DNA from: Dichetophora obliterata
Lineage: Eukaryota; Arthropoda; Insecta; Diptera; Sciomyzidae
Assembly: GCA_963920525.1 (NCBI GenBank)
Contig: OY986436.1
Location: 32,095,574 to 32,159,573 of the forward strand
DNA length: 64,000 nt
Direction of reading: 5' to 3'
Part shown: positions 20,903 through 34,300 of the stretch, in pieces
Layout: each line of letters starts with the position of its first letter
How positions within the stretch are numbered: position 1 is the stretch's first letter
Notes under the pieces: generated by a model
Databases searched by the model: none
Told to the model about the DNA's origin: nothing
What the model saw: the letters and a program-made list of their open reading frames with translations, nothing else
Program-made: the position numbers and the translations under genes

Positions 20903-23900
20903 TTTTCTTTTTTTTAATTATTTTCTAAAATAAAAACTACATATCAGATAAGGACGATTCATGCATTAAAATGAGCACCAGGTCCTCGTCCTTAAGAAGG
21001 GAGTCCTTTGTCTAAATGCCGTTTGCTCTATCTCTTGTAGTTTAGGAGTTGTAGAACACTTTTTGGAGTGGAAGCTGGCCAAAACATGTGCTTTTTCCGT
21101 CATAACTCCCAAACCATACATCCTACAAGGACGATTTATACACGAAATTGTTTCTAATACATATATACACAAGACCGCATATTCAGAAAAAAGTTTTCTG
21201 GAATTTGATTTTTTTTCAAGAATCTTAGTTAAAATTTTTTACATGAATCATAGTTTTCGACGTGGTTTTTTGCGATTTTTTTGATTTTTTAGCCATAACT
21301 TTTAAACCATACTTCATAAAAGGACGATTAATGCATCAAAATGTTCCTTAAGCTACTGCCCACAAGACTGTATCCTTAAAATAATTTTAAAAATTAGATT
21401 TCATGTTAATTTCATGTGCCCTTTTTTGTCAATTTTTATTTTTTTTATTTATTTTCTAAAATAAAAACTACATATCAGATAAGGACGATTCATGCATTAA
21501 AATGAGCACCAGGTCCTCATCCTTAAAAGGGATACTCCTTTGTCCAAATGCCGTTTGCTCTATCTCTTGTAGTTTAGGAGTTGTAGAACACTTTTTGGAG
21601 TGGAAGCTGGCCAAAAACATGTGCTTTTTCCGTCATAACTCCCAATACATACATCCTACAAGGACGATTTATACACCAAATTGTTTCTAATACATATATA
21701 CACAAGACTGCATATTCAGAAAAAAGTTTTCTGGAATTTGATTTTTTTCAAGAATCTTAGTTAAAATTTTTTACATGAATCATAGTTTTTGACGTGGTTT
21801 TGTGCGTTTTTTTTTATTTTTTAGCCATAACTTCTAAACCATACATCATAAAAGGACGATTTATGCATCAAAATGTTTCTTAAGCTACTGCCCACAAGAC
21901 TGTATCCTTAAAATAATTTTAAAAACTAGATTTCATGTTAATTTCATGTGCCCTTTTTTGTCAATTTTTATTTTTTTTATTTATTTTCTAAAATAAAAAC
22001 TACATATCAGACAAGGACGATTCATGCATTAAAATGAGCACCAGGTCCTCGTCCTTAAGAAGGGATACTCCTTTGTCCAAATGCCGTTTGCTCTATCTCT
22101 TGTAGTTTAGGAGTTGTAGAACACTTTTTGGAGTGGAAGCTGGCCAAAAACATGTGCTTTTTCCGTCATAACTCCCAAACCATACATCCTAGAAGGACGA
22201 TTTATACACCAAATTGTTTCTAATACATATATACACAAGACCGCATATTCCGAAAAAAGTTTTCTGGAATTTGATTTTTTTTCAAGAATCTTAGTTAAAA
22301 TTTTTTACATGAATCATAGTTTTTGACGTGGTTTTTTGCGATTTTTTTGATTTTTTAGTCATAACTTCTAAACCATACATCATAAAAGGACGATTTATGC
22401 ATCAAAATGTTCCTTAAGCTACTGCCCACAAGACTGTATCCTTAAAATAATTTTAAAAATTAGATTTCATGTTAATTTCATGTGCCCTTTTTTGTCAATT
22501 TTTCTTTTTTTTAATTATTTTCTAAAATAAAAACTACATATCAGATAAGGACGATTCATGCATTAAAATGAGCACCAGGTCCTCGTCCTTAAGAAGGGAG
22601 TCCTTTGTCTAAATGCCGTTTGCTCTATCTCTTGTAGTTTAGGAGTTGTAGAACACTTTTTGGAGTGGAAGCTGGCCAAAACATGTGCTTTTTCCGTCAT
22701 AACTCCCAAACCATACATCCTACAAGGACGATTTATACACGAAATTGTTTCTAATACATATATACACAAGACCGCATATTCAGAAAAAAGTTTTCTGGAA
22801 TTTGATTTTTTTTCAAGAATCTTAGTTAAAATTTTTTACATGAATCATAGTTTTCGACGTGGTTTTTTGCGATTTTTTTGATTTTTTAGCCATAACTTCT
22901 AAACCATACTTCATAAAAGGACGATTAATGCATCAAAATGTTCCTTAAGCTACTGCCCACAAGACTGTATCCTTAAAATAATTTTAAAAATTAGATTTCA
23001 TGTTAATTTCATGTGCCCTTTTTTGTCAATTTTTATTTTTTTTATTTATTTTCTAAAATAAAAACTACATATCAGATAAGGACGATTCATGCATTAAAAT
23101 GAGCACCAGGTCCTCATCCTTAAAAGGGATACTCCTTTGTCCAAATGCCGTTTGCTCTATCTCTTGTAGTTTAGGAGTTGTAGAACACTTTTTGGAGTGG
23201 AAGCTGGCCAAAAACATGTGCTTTTTCCGTCATAACTCCCAATACATACATCCTACAAGGACGATTTATACACCAAATTGTTTCTAATACATATATACAC
23301 AAGACTGCATATTCAGAAAAAAGTTTTCTGGAATTTGATTTTTTTTCAAGAATCTTAGTTAAAATTTTTTACATGAATCATAGTTTTTGACGTGGTTTTG
23401 TGCGTTTTTTTTTTATTTTTTAGCCATAACTTCTAAACCATACATCATAAAAGGACGATTTATGCATCAAAATGTTTCTTAAGCTACTGCCCACAAGACT
23501 GTATCCTTAAAATAATTTTAAAAACTAGATTTCATGTTAATTTCATGTGCCCTTTTTTGTCAATTTTTATTTTTTTTATTTATTTTCTAAAATAAAAACT
23601 ACATATCAGACAAGGACGATTCATGCATTAAAATGAGCACCAGGTCCTCGTCCTTAAGAAGGGATACTCCTTTGTCCAAATGCCGTTTGCTCTATCTCTT
23701 GTAGTTTAGGAGTTGTAGAACACTTTTTGGAGTGGAAGCTGGCCAAAAACATGTGCTTTTTCCGTCATAACTCCCAAACCATACATCCTAGAAGGACGAT
23801 TTATACACCAAATTGTTTCTAATACATATATACACAAGACCGCATATTCCGAAAAAAGTTTTCTGGAATTTGATTTTTTTTCAAGAATCTTAGTTAAAAT

Positions 23901-24096
23901 TTTTTACATGAATCATAGTTTTTGACGTGGTTTTTTGCGATTTTTTTGATTTTTTAGTCATAACTTCTAAACCATACATCATAAAAGGACGATTTATGCA
24001 TCAAAATGTTCCTTAAGCTACTGCCCACAAGACTGTATCCTTAAAATAATTTTAAAAATTAGATTTCATGTTAATTTCATGTGCCCTTTTTTGTCA
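20903..24096. repeat. 3-monomer duplication, 1597 bp, two tandem copies
   Basis: Monomers beginning at 20,973, 21,504 and 22,036 recur at 22,570, 23,101 and about 23,635 with their private variants: GGGAGTCCTTTGTCTAAATG, CTCATCCTTAAAAGGG with CCCAATACATAC, and CTAGAAGG with ATTCCGAAAA. Copies differ by only a few substitutions and T-tract lengths. The start and the join both carry the rare TCAATTTTTCTTTTTTTTAA variant, so the duplication is a clean register shift by three monomers, best explained by recent unequal exchange. Confidence 0.9.
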
Positions 24097-27000
24097 ATTT
24101 TTATTTTTTTTTATTTATTTTCTAAAATAAAAACTACATGTCAGATAAGGACGATTCATGCATTAAAATGAGCACCAGGTCCTCGTCCTTAAGAAGGGAT
24201 ACTCCTATGTCCAAATGCCGTTTGCTCTATCTCTTGTAGTTTAGGAGTTGTAGAACACTTTTTGGAGTGGAAGCTGGCCAAAAACATGTGCTTTTTCCGT
24301 CATAACTCCCAAACCATACATCCTACAAGGACGATTTATACACCAAATTGTTTCTAATACATATATACACAAGACTGCGAATTCAGAAAAAAGTTTTCTG
24401 GAATTTGATTTTTTTTCAAGAATCTTAGTTAAAATTTTTTACATGAATCACAGTTTTTGTCGTGGTTTTTAGCGATTTTTTTGATTTTTTAGCCATAACT
24501 TCTAAACCATACATCATAAAAGGACGATTTATGCATCAAAATGTTTCTTAAGCTACTGCCCACAAGACTGTATCCTTAAAATAATTTTAAAAATTAGATT
24601 TCATGTTAATTTCATGTGCCCTTTTTTGTCAATTTTTATTTTTTTTATTTATTTTCTAAAATAAAAACTACATATCAGATAAGGACGATTCATGCATTAA
24701 AATAAGCACCAGGTCCTCATCCTTAAAAAGGATACTCGTTTGTCCAAATGCCGTTTGCTCTATCTCTTGTAGTTTAGGAGTTGTAGAACACTTTTTGGAG
24801 TGGAAGCTGGCCAAAAACATGTGCTTTTTCCGTCATAACTCCCAATCCATACATCCTACAAGGACGATTTATACACCAAATTGTTTCTAATACATATATA
24901 CACAAGACTGCATATTCAGAAAAAAGTTTTCTGGAATTTGATTTTTTTTCAAGAATCTTAGTTAAAATTTTTTACATGAATCATAGTTTTCGACGTGGTT
25001 TTTTGCGATTTTTTTGATTTTTTAGCCATAACTTCTAAACCATACTTCATAAAAGGACGATTTATGCATCAAAATGTTCCTTAAGCTACTGTTCACAAGA
25101 CTGTATCCTTAAAATAATTTTAAAAATTAGATTTCATGTTAATTTCATGTGTCCTTTTTTGTCAATTTTTATTTTTTTTTTATTTATTTTCTAAAATAAA
25201 AACTACATATCAGATAAGGACGATTCATGCATTAAAATGAGCACCAGGTCCTCGTCCTTAAGAAGGGATACTCCTTTGTCCAAATGCCGTTTGCTCTATC
25301 TCTTGTAGTTTAGGATTTGTAGAACACTTTTTGGAGTGGAAGCTGGCCAAAAACATGTGCTATTTCCGTCATAACTCCCAAACCATACATCCTACAAGGA
25401 CGATTTATACACCAAATTGTTTCTAATACATATAAACACAAGACTGCATATTCAGAAAAAAGTTTTCTGGAATTTGATTTTTTTTTCAAGAATCTTAGTT
25501 AAAATTTTTTACATGAATCATAGTTTTCGACGTGGTTTTTTGCGTTTTTATTTATTTTTTAGCCATAACTTCTAAACCATACATCATAAAAGGACGATTT
25601 ATGCATCAAAATGTTCCTTAAGCTACTGCCCACAAGACTGTATCCTTAAAATAATTTTAAAAATTAGATTTCATGTTAATTTCATGTGCCCTTTTTTGTC
25701 AATTTTTATTTTTTTTATTTATTTTCTAAAATAAAAACTACATATCAGATAAGGACGATTCATGCATTAAAATAAGCACCAGGTCCTCATCCTTAAAAAG
25801 GATACTCCTTTGTCCAAATGCCGTTTGCTCTATCTCTTGTAGTTTAGGAGTTGTAGAACACTTTTTGGAGTGGAAGCTGGCCAAAAACATGTGCTTTTTC
25901 CGTCATAACTCCCAAACCATACATCCTACAAGGACGATTTATACACCAAATTGTTTCTAATACATATATACACAAGACTGCATATTCAGAAAAAGGTTTT
26001 CTGGAATTTGATTTTGTTTCAAGAATCTTAGTTAAAATTTTTTACATGAATCATAGTTTTTGACGTGGTTTTTTGCGATTTTTTTGATTTTTTAGTCATA
26101 ACTTCTAAACCATACATCATAAAAGGACGATTTATGCATCAAAATGTTCCTTAAGCTACTGCCCACAAGACTGTATCCTTAAAATAATTTTAAAAATTAG
26201 ATTTCATGTTAATTTCATGTGCCCTTTTTTATCAATTTTTATTTTTATTATTTATTTTCTAAAATAAAAACTACATATCAGATAAGGACGATTCATGCAT
26301 TAAAATGAGCACCAGGTCCTCGTCCTTAAGAAGGGATACTCCTTTGTCCAAATGCCGTTTGCTCTATCTCTTGTAGTTTAGGAGTTGTAGAACACTTTTT
26401 GGAGTGGAAGCTGGCCAAAAACATGTGCTTTTTCCGTCATAACCCCCAAACCATACATCCTACAAGGACGATTTATACACCAAATTGTTTCTAACACATA
26501 TATACACAAGACTGCATATTCAGAAAAAAGTTTTCTGGAATTTGATTTTTTTTCAAGAATCTTAGTTAAAATTTTTTACATGAATCATAGTTTTTGACGT
26601 GGTTTTGTGCGATTTTTTTGATTTTTTAGCCATAACTTCTAAACCATACATCATAAAAGGACGATTTATGCATCAAAATGTTCCTTAAGCTACTGCCCAC
26701 AAGACTGTATCCTTAAAATAATTTGAAAAATTAGATTTCATGTTAATTTCATGTGCCCTTTTTTGTCAATTTTTATTTTTTTTATTTATTTTCTAAAATA
26801 AAAACTACATATCAGATAAGGACGATTCATGCATTAAAATGAGCACCAGGTCCTCGTCCTTAAGAAGGGATACTCCTTTGTCCAAATGCCGTTTGCTCTA
26901 TCTCTTGTAGTTTAGGAGTTGTAGAACACTTTTTGGAGTGGAAGCTGGCCAAAAACATGTGCTTTTTCCGTCATAACTCCCAAACCATACATCCTACAAG

Positions 27001-30000
27001 GACGATTTATACACCAAATTGTTTCTAATACATATATACACAAGACTGCAAATTCGGAAAAAAGTTTTCTGGAATTTGATTTTTTTCAAGAATCTTAGTT
27101 AAAATTTTTTACATGAATCATAGTTTTTGACGTGGTTTTTTGCGATTTTTTTTGATTTTTTAGCCATAACTTCTAAACCATACATCATAAAAGGACGATT
27201 TATGCATCAAAATGTTCCTTAAGCTACTGCCCACAAGACTGTATCCTTAAAATAATTTGAAAAATTAGATTTCATGTTAATTTCATGTGCCCTTTTTTGT
27301 CAATTTTTATTTTTTTATTTATTTTCTAAAATAAAAACTACATATCAGATAAGGACGATTCATGCATAAAAATGAGCACCAGGTCCTCGTCCTTAAGAAG
27401 GGATACTCCTTTGTCCAAATGCCGTTTGCTCTATCTCTTGTAGTTTAGGAGTTGTAGAACACTTTTTGGAGTGGAAGCTGGCCAAAAACATGTGCTTTTT
27501 CCGTCATAACTCCCAAACCATACATCCTACAAGGACGATTTATACACCAAATTTTTTCTAATACATATATACACAAGACTGCAAATTCGGAAAAAAGTTT
27601 TCTGGAATTTGATTTTTTTCAAGAATCTTAGTTAAAATTTTTTACATGAATCATAGTTTTTGACGTGGTTTTTTGCGATTTTTTTGATTTTTTAGCCATA
27701 ACTTCTAAACCATACATCATAAAAGGACGATTTATGCATCAAAATGTTCCTTAAGCTACTGTTCACAAGACTGTATCCTTAAAATTATTTTAAAAATTAG
27801 ATTTCATGTTAATTTCATGTGCCCTTTTTTGTCAATTTTTATTTTTTTATTTATTTTCTAAAATAAAAACTACATATCAGATAAGGACGATTCATGCATA
27901 AAAATGAGCACCAGGTCCTCGTCCTTAAGAAGGAATACTCCTTTGTCCAAATGCCGTTTGCTCTATCTCTTGTAGTTTAGGAGTTGTAGAACACTTTTTG
28001 GAGTGGAAGCTGGCCAAAAACATGTGCTTTTTCCGTCATAACTCCCAAACCATACATCCTACAAGGACGATTTATACACCAAATTGTTTCTAATACATAT
28101 ACACAAGACTGCAAATTCAGAAAAAAGTTTTCTGGAGTTTGATTTTTTTTTCAAGAATCTTAGTTAAAATTTTTTACATGAATCATAGTTTTTGACGTGG
28201 TTTTTTGCGATTTTTTTGATTTTTTAGCCATAACTTCTAAACCATACATCATAAAAGGACGATTTATGCATCAAAATGTTCCTTAAGCTACTGTTCACAA
28301 GACTGTATCCTTAAAATTATTTTAAAAATTAGATTTCATGTTAATTTCATGTGCCCTTTTTTGTCAATTTTATTTTTTTTATTTATTTTCTAAAATAAAA
28401 ACTACATATCAGATAAGGACGATTCATGCATTAAAATGAGCACCAGGTCCTCGTCCTTAAGAAGTGATACTCCTTTGGCCAAATGCCGTTTGCTCTATCT
28501 CTTGTAGTTTAGGAGTTGTAGAACACTTTTTGGAGTGGAAGCTGGCCAAAAACATGTGCTTTTTCCGTCATAACTCCCAAACCATACATCCTACAAGGAC
28601 GATTTATACACCAAATTGTTTCTAATACATATATACACAAGACTGCAAATTCAGAAAAAAGTTTTCTGGAATTTGATTTTTTTTCAAGAATCTTAGTTAA
28701 AATTTTTTACATGAATCATAGTTTTTGACGTGGTTTTTTGCGATTTTTTTGATTTTTTAGCCATAACTTCTAAACCATACATCATAAAAGGACGATTTAT
28801 GCATCAAAATGTTTCTTAAGCTACTGCCCACAAGACTGTATCCTTAAAATTTTTTTAAAAATTAGATTTCATGTTAATTTCATGTGCCCTTTTTTGTCAA
28901 TTTTTATTTTTTTTATTTTTTTTCTAAAATAAAAACTACATATCAGATAAGGACGATTCATGCATTACAATGAGCACCAGGTCCTCGTCCTTAAGAAGGA
29001 ATACTCCTTTGTCCAAATGCCGTTTGCTCTATCTCTTGTAGTTTAGGAGTTGTAGAACACTTTTTGGAGTGGAAGCTGGCAAAAAACATGTGCTTTTTCC
29101 GTCATAACTCCCAAACCATACATCCTACAAGGACGATTTATACACCAAATTGTTTCTAATACATATATACACAAGACTGAAAATTCAGAAAAAAGTTTTC
29201 TGGAATTTGATTTTTTTTCAAGAACCTTAGTTAAAATTTTTTACATGAATCATAGTTTTTGACGTGGTTTTTTGCGATTTTTTTGATTTTTTAGCCATAA
29301 CTTCTAAACCATACATCATAAAAGGACGATTTATGCATCAAAATGTTCCTTAAGCTACTGCCCACAAGACTGTGTCCTTAAAATAATTTGAAAAATTAGA
29401 TTTCATGTTAATTTCATGTGCCCTTTTTTGTCAATTTTTATTTTTTTTATTTATTTTCTAAAATAAAAACTACATATCAGATAAGGACGATTCATGCATT
29501 AAAATGAGCACTAGGTCCTCGTCCTTAAGAAGGGATACTTTTTTGGCCAAATGCCGTTTGCTCTATCTCTTGTAGTTTAGGAGTTGTAGAACACTTTTTG
29601 GAGTGGAAGCTGGCCAAAAACATGTGCTTTTTCCGTCATAACTCCCAAACCATACATCCTACAAGGACGATTTATACACCAAATTGTTTCTAATACATAT
29701 ATACACAAGACTGCAAATTCAGAAAAAAGTTTTCTGGAATTTGATTTTTTTTCAAGAATCTTAGTTAAAATTTTTTACATGAATCATAGTTTTTGACGTG
29801 GTTTTTTGCGATTTTTTTGATTTTTTAGCCATAACTTCTAAACCATACATCATAAAAGGACGATTTATGCATCAAAATGTTCCTTAAGCTACTGCCCACA
29901 AGACTGTATCCTTAAAATAATTTGAAAAATTAGATTTCATGTTAATTTCATGTGCCCTTTTTTGTCAATTTTTTTTTTTTATTTATTTTCTAAAATAAAA

Positions 30001-33000
30001 ACTACATATCAGATAAGGACGATTCATGCATTACAATGAGCACCAGGTCCTCGTCCTTAAGAAGGAATACTCCTTTGTCCAAATGCCGTTTGCTCTATCT
30101 CTTGTAGTTTAGGAGTTGTAGAACACTTTTTGGAGTGGAAGCTGGCCAAAAACATGTGCTTTTTCCGTCATAACTCCCAAACCATACATCCTACAAGAAC
30201 GATTTATACACCAAATTGTTTTTAATACATATATACACAAGACTGCAAATTCAGAAAAAAGTTTTCTGGAATTTGATTTTTTTTCAAGAATCTTAGTTAA
30301 AATTTTTTACATGAATCATAGTTTTTGACGTGGTTTTTTGCGATTTTTTTGATTTTTTAGCCATAACTTCTAAACCATACATCATAAAAGGACGATTTAT
30401 GCATCAAAATGTTCCTTAAGCTACTGCCCACAAGACTGTATCCTTAAAATAATTTTAAAAATTAGATTTCATGTTAATTTCATGTGCCCTTTTTTGTCAA
30501 TTTTTATTTTTTATTTATTTTCTAAAATAAAAACTACATATCAGATAAGGACGATTCATGCATTACAATGAGCACCAGGTCCTCGTCCTTAAGAAGGAAT
30601 ACTCCTTTGTCCAAATGCCGTTTGCTCTATCTCTTGTAGTTTAGGAGTTGTAGAACACTTTTTGGAGTGGAAGCTGGCCAAAAACATGTGCTTTTTCCGT
30701 CATAACTCCCAAACCATACATCCTACAAGGACGATTTATACACCAAATTGTTTCTAATACATATATACACAAGACTGCAAATTCAGAAAAAAGTTTTCTG
30801 GAGTTTGATTTTTTTTCAAGAATCTTAGTTAAAATTTTTTACATGAATCATAGTTTTTGACGTGGTTTTTTGCGATTTTTTTGATTTTTTAGCCATAACT
30901 TCTAAACCATACATCATAAAAGGACGATTTATGCATCAAAATGTTCCTTAAGCTACTGCCCACAAGACTGTATCCTTAAAATTATTTTAAAAATTAGATT
31001 TCATGTTAATTTCATGTGCCCTTTTTTGTCAATTTTTATTTTTTTTATTTATTTTCTAAAATAAAAACTACATATCAGATAAGGACGATTCATGCATTAA
31101 AATGAGCACCAGGTCCTCGTCCTTAAGAAGGAATACTCCTTTGTCCAAATGCCGTTTGCTCTATCTCTTGTAGTTTAGGAGTTGTAGAACACTTTTTGGA
31201 GTGGAAGCTGGCCAAAAACATGTGCTTTTTCCGTCATAACTCCCAAACCATACATCCTACAAGGACGATTTATAAATTATTTCTAATACATATATACACA
31301 AGACTGCATATTCAGAAAAAAGTTTTCTGGAATTTGATTTTTTTTCAAGAATCTTAGTTAAAATTTTTTACATGAATCATAGTTTTTGACGTGGTTTTTT
31401 GCGATTTTTTTGATTTTTTAGCCATAACTTCTAAACCATACATCACAAAAGGACGATTTATGCATCAAAATGTTCCTTAAGCTACTGCCCACAAGACTGT
31501 ATACTTAAAATAATTTGAAAAATTAGATTTCATGTTAATTTCATGTGCCCTTTTTTGTCAATTTTTATTTTTATTATTTATTTTCTAAAATAAAAACTAC
31601 ATATCAGATAAGGACGATTCATGCATTAAAATGAGCACCAGGTCCTCGTCCTTAAGAAGGAATACTCCTTTGTCCAAATGCCGTTTGCTCTATCTCTTGT
31701 AGTTTAGGAGTTGTAGAACACTTTTTGGAGTGGAAGCTGGCCAAAAACATGTGCTTTTTCCGTCATAACTCCCAAACCATACATCCTACAAGGACGATTT
31801 ATACACCAAATTGTTTCTAATACATATATACACAAGACTGCAAATTCAGAAAAAAGTTTTCTGGAATTTGATTTTTTTCAAGAATCTTAGTTAAAATTTT
31901 TTACATGAATCATAGTTTTTGACGTGGTTTTTTGCGATTTTTTTGATTTTTTAGCCATAACTTCTAAACCATACATCATAAAAGGACGATTTATGCATCA
32001 AAATGTTCCTTAAGCTACTGCCCACAAGACTGTATCCTTAAAATAATTTTAAAAATTAGATTTCATGTTAATTTCATGTGCCCTTTTTTGTCAATTTTTA
32101 TTTTTTTTATTTATTTTCTAAAATAAAAACTACATATCAGATAAGGACGATTCATGCATTAAAATGAGCAGCAGGTCCTCGTCCTTAAGAAGGGATACTC
32201 CTTTGTCCAAATGCCGTTTGCTCTATCTCTTGTAGTTTAGGAGTTGTAGAACACTTTTTGGAGTGGAAGCTGGCCAAAAACATGTGCTTTTTCCGTCATA
32301 ACTCCCAAACCATACATCCTACAAGGACGATTTATACACCAAATTGTTTCTAATACATATATACACAAGACTGCAAATTCAGAAAAAAGTTTTCTGGAAT
32401 TTGATTTTTTTCAAGAATCTTAGTTAAAATTTTTTACATGAATCATAGTTTTTGACGTGGTTTTTTGCGATTTTTTTGATTTTTTAGCCATAACTTCTAA
32501 ACCATACATCATAAAAGGACGATTTATGCATCAAAATGTTCCTTAAGCTACTGCCCACAAGACTGTATCCTTAAAATAATTTGAAAAATTAGATTTCATG
32601 TTAATTTCATGTGCCCTTTTTTGTCAATTTTTATTTTTATTATTTATTTTCTAAAATAAAAACTACATATCAGATAAGGACGATTCATGCATTAAAATGA
32701 GCACCAGGTCCTCGTCCTTAAGAAGGAATACTCCTTTTTCCAAATGCCGTTTGCTCTATCTCTTGTAGGTTAGGAGTTGTAGAACACTTTTTGGAGTGGA
32801 AGCTGGCCAAAAACATGTGCTTTTTCCGTCATAACTCCCAAACCATACATCCTACAAGGACGATTTATACACCAAATTATTTCTAATACATATATACACA
32901 AGACTGCAAATTCAGAAAAAAGTTTTCTGGAATTTGATTTTTTTTCAAGAATCTTAGTTAAAATTTTTTACATGAATCATAGTTTTTGACGTGGTTTTTT

Positions 33001-34300
33001 GCGATTTTTTTGATTTTTTAGCCATAACTTCTAAACCATACATCATAAAAGGACGATTTATGCATCAAAATGTTCCTTAAGCTACTGCCCACAAGACTGT
33101 ATCCTTAAAATAATTTTAAAAATTAGATTTCATGTTAATTTCATGTGCCCTTTTTTGTCAATTTTTATTTTTTTTATTTATTTTCTAAAATAAAAACTAC
33201 ATATCAGATAAGGACGATTCATGCATTAAAATGAGCACCAGGTCCTCGTCCTTAAGAAGGAATACTCCTTTGTCCAAATGCCGTTTGCTCTATCTCTTGT
33301 AGTTTAGGAGTTGTAGAACACTTTTTGGAGTGGAAGCTGGCCAAAAACATGTGCTTTTTCCGTCATAACTCCCAAACCATACATCCTACAAGGACGATTT
33401 ATACACCAAATTGTTTCTAATACATATATACACAAGACTGCAAATTCAGAAAAAAGTTTTCTGGAGTTTGATTTTTTTTCAAGAATCTTAGTTAAAATTT
33501 TTTACATGAATCATAGTTTTTGACGTGGTTTTTTGCGATTTTTTTGATTTTTTAGCCATAACTTCTAAACCATACATCATAAAAGGACGATTTATGCATC
33601 AAAATGTTCCTTAAGCTACTGCCCACAAGACTGTATCCTTAAAATTATTTTAAAAATTAGATTTCATGTTAATTTCATGTGCCCTTTTTTGTCAATTTTT
33701 ATTTTTTTTATTTATTTTCTAAAATAAAAACTACATATCAGATAAGGACGATTCATGCATTAAAATGAGCACCAGGTCCTCGTCCTTAAGAAGGAATACT
33801 CCTTTGTCCAAATGCCGTTTGCTCTATCTCTTGTAGTTTAGGAGTTGTAGAACACTTTTTGGAGTGGAAGCTGGCCAAAAACATGTGCTTTTTCCGTCAT
33901 AACTCCCAAACCATACATCCTACAAGGACGATTTATACACCAAATTGTTTCTTATACATATATACACAAGACTGCAAATTCAGAAAAAAGTTTTCTGGAA
34001 TTTGATTTTTTTTCAAGAATCTTAGTTAAAATTTTTTACATGAATCATAGTTTTTGACGTGGTTTTTTGCGATTTTTTTGAGTTTTTAGCCATAACTTCT
34101 AAACCATACATCATAAAAGGACAATTTATGCATCAAAATGTTCCTTAAGCTACTGCCCACAAGACTGTATCCTTAAAATAATTTTAAAAATTAGATTTCA
34201 TGTTAATTTCATGTGCCCTTTTTTGTCAATTTTTATTTTTTTTATTTATTTTCTAAAATAAAAACTACATATCAGATAAGGACGATTCATGCATTAAAAT

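Noticed and set aside
20966..23287. Repeated small open frames of 62-73 codons in the satellite, identical in pairs
   Set aside because: They recur only because the 1597-bp block is duplicated; most other monomers break them, so they are not conserved genes.
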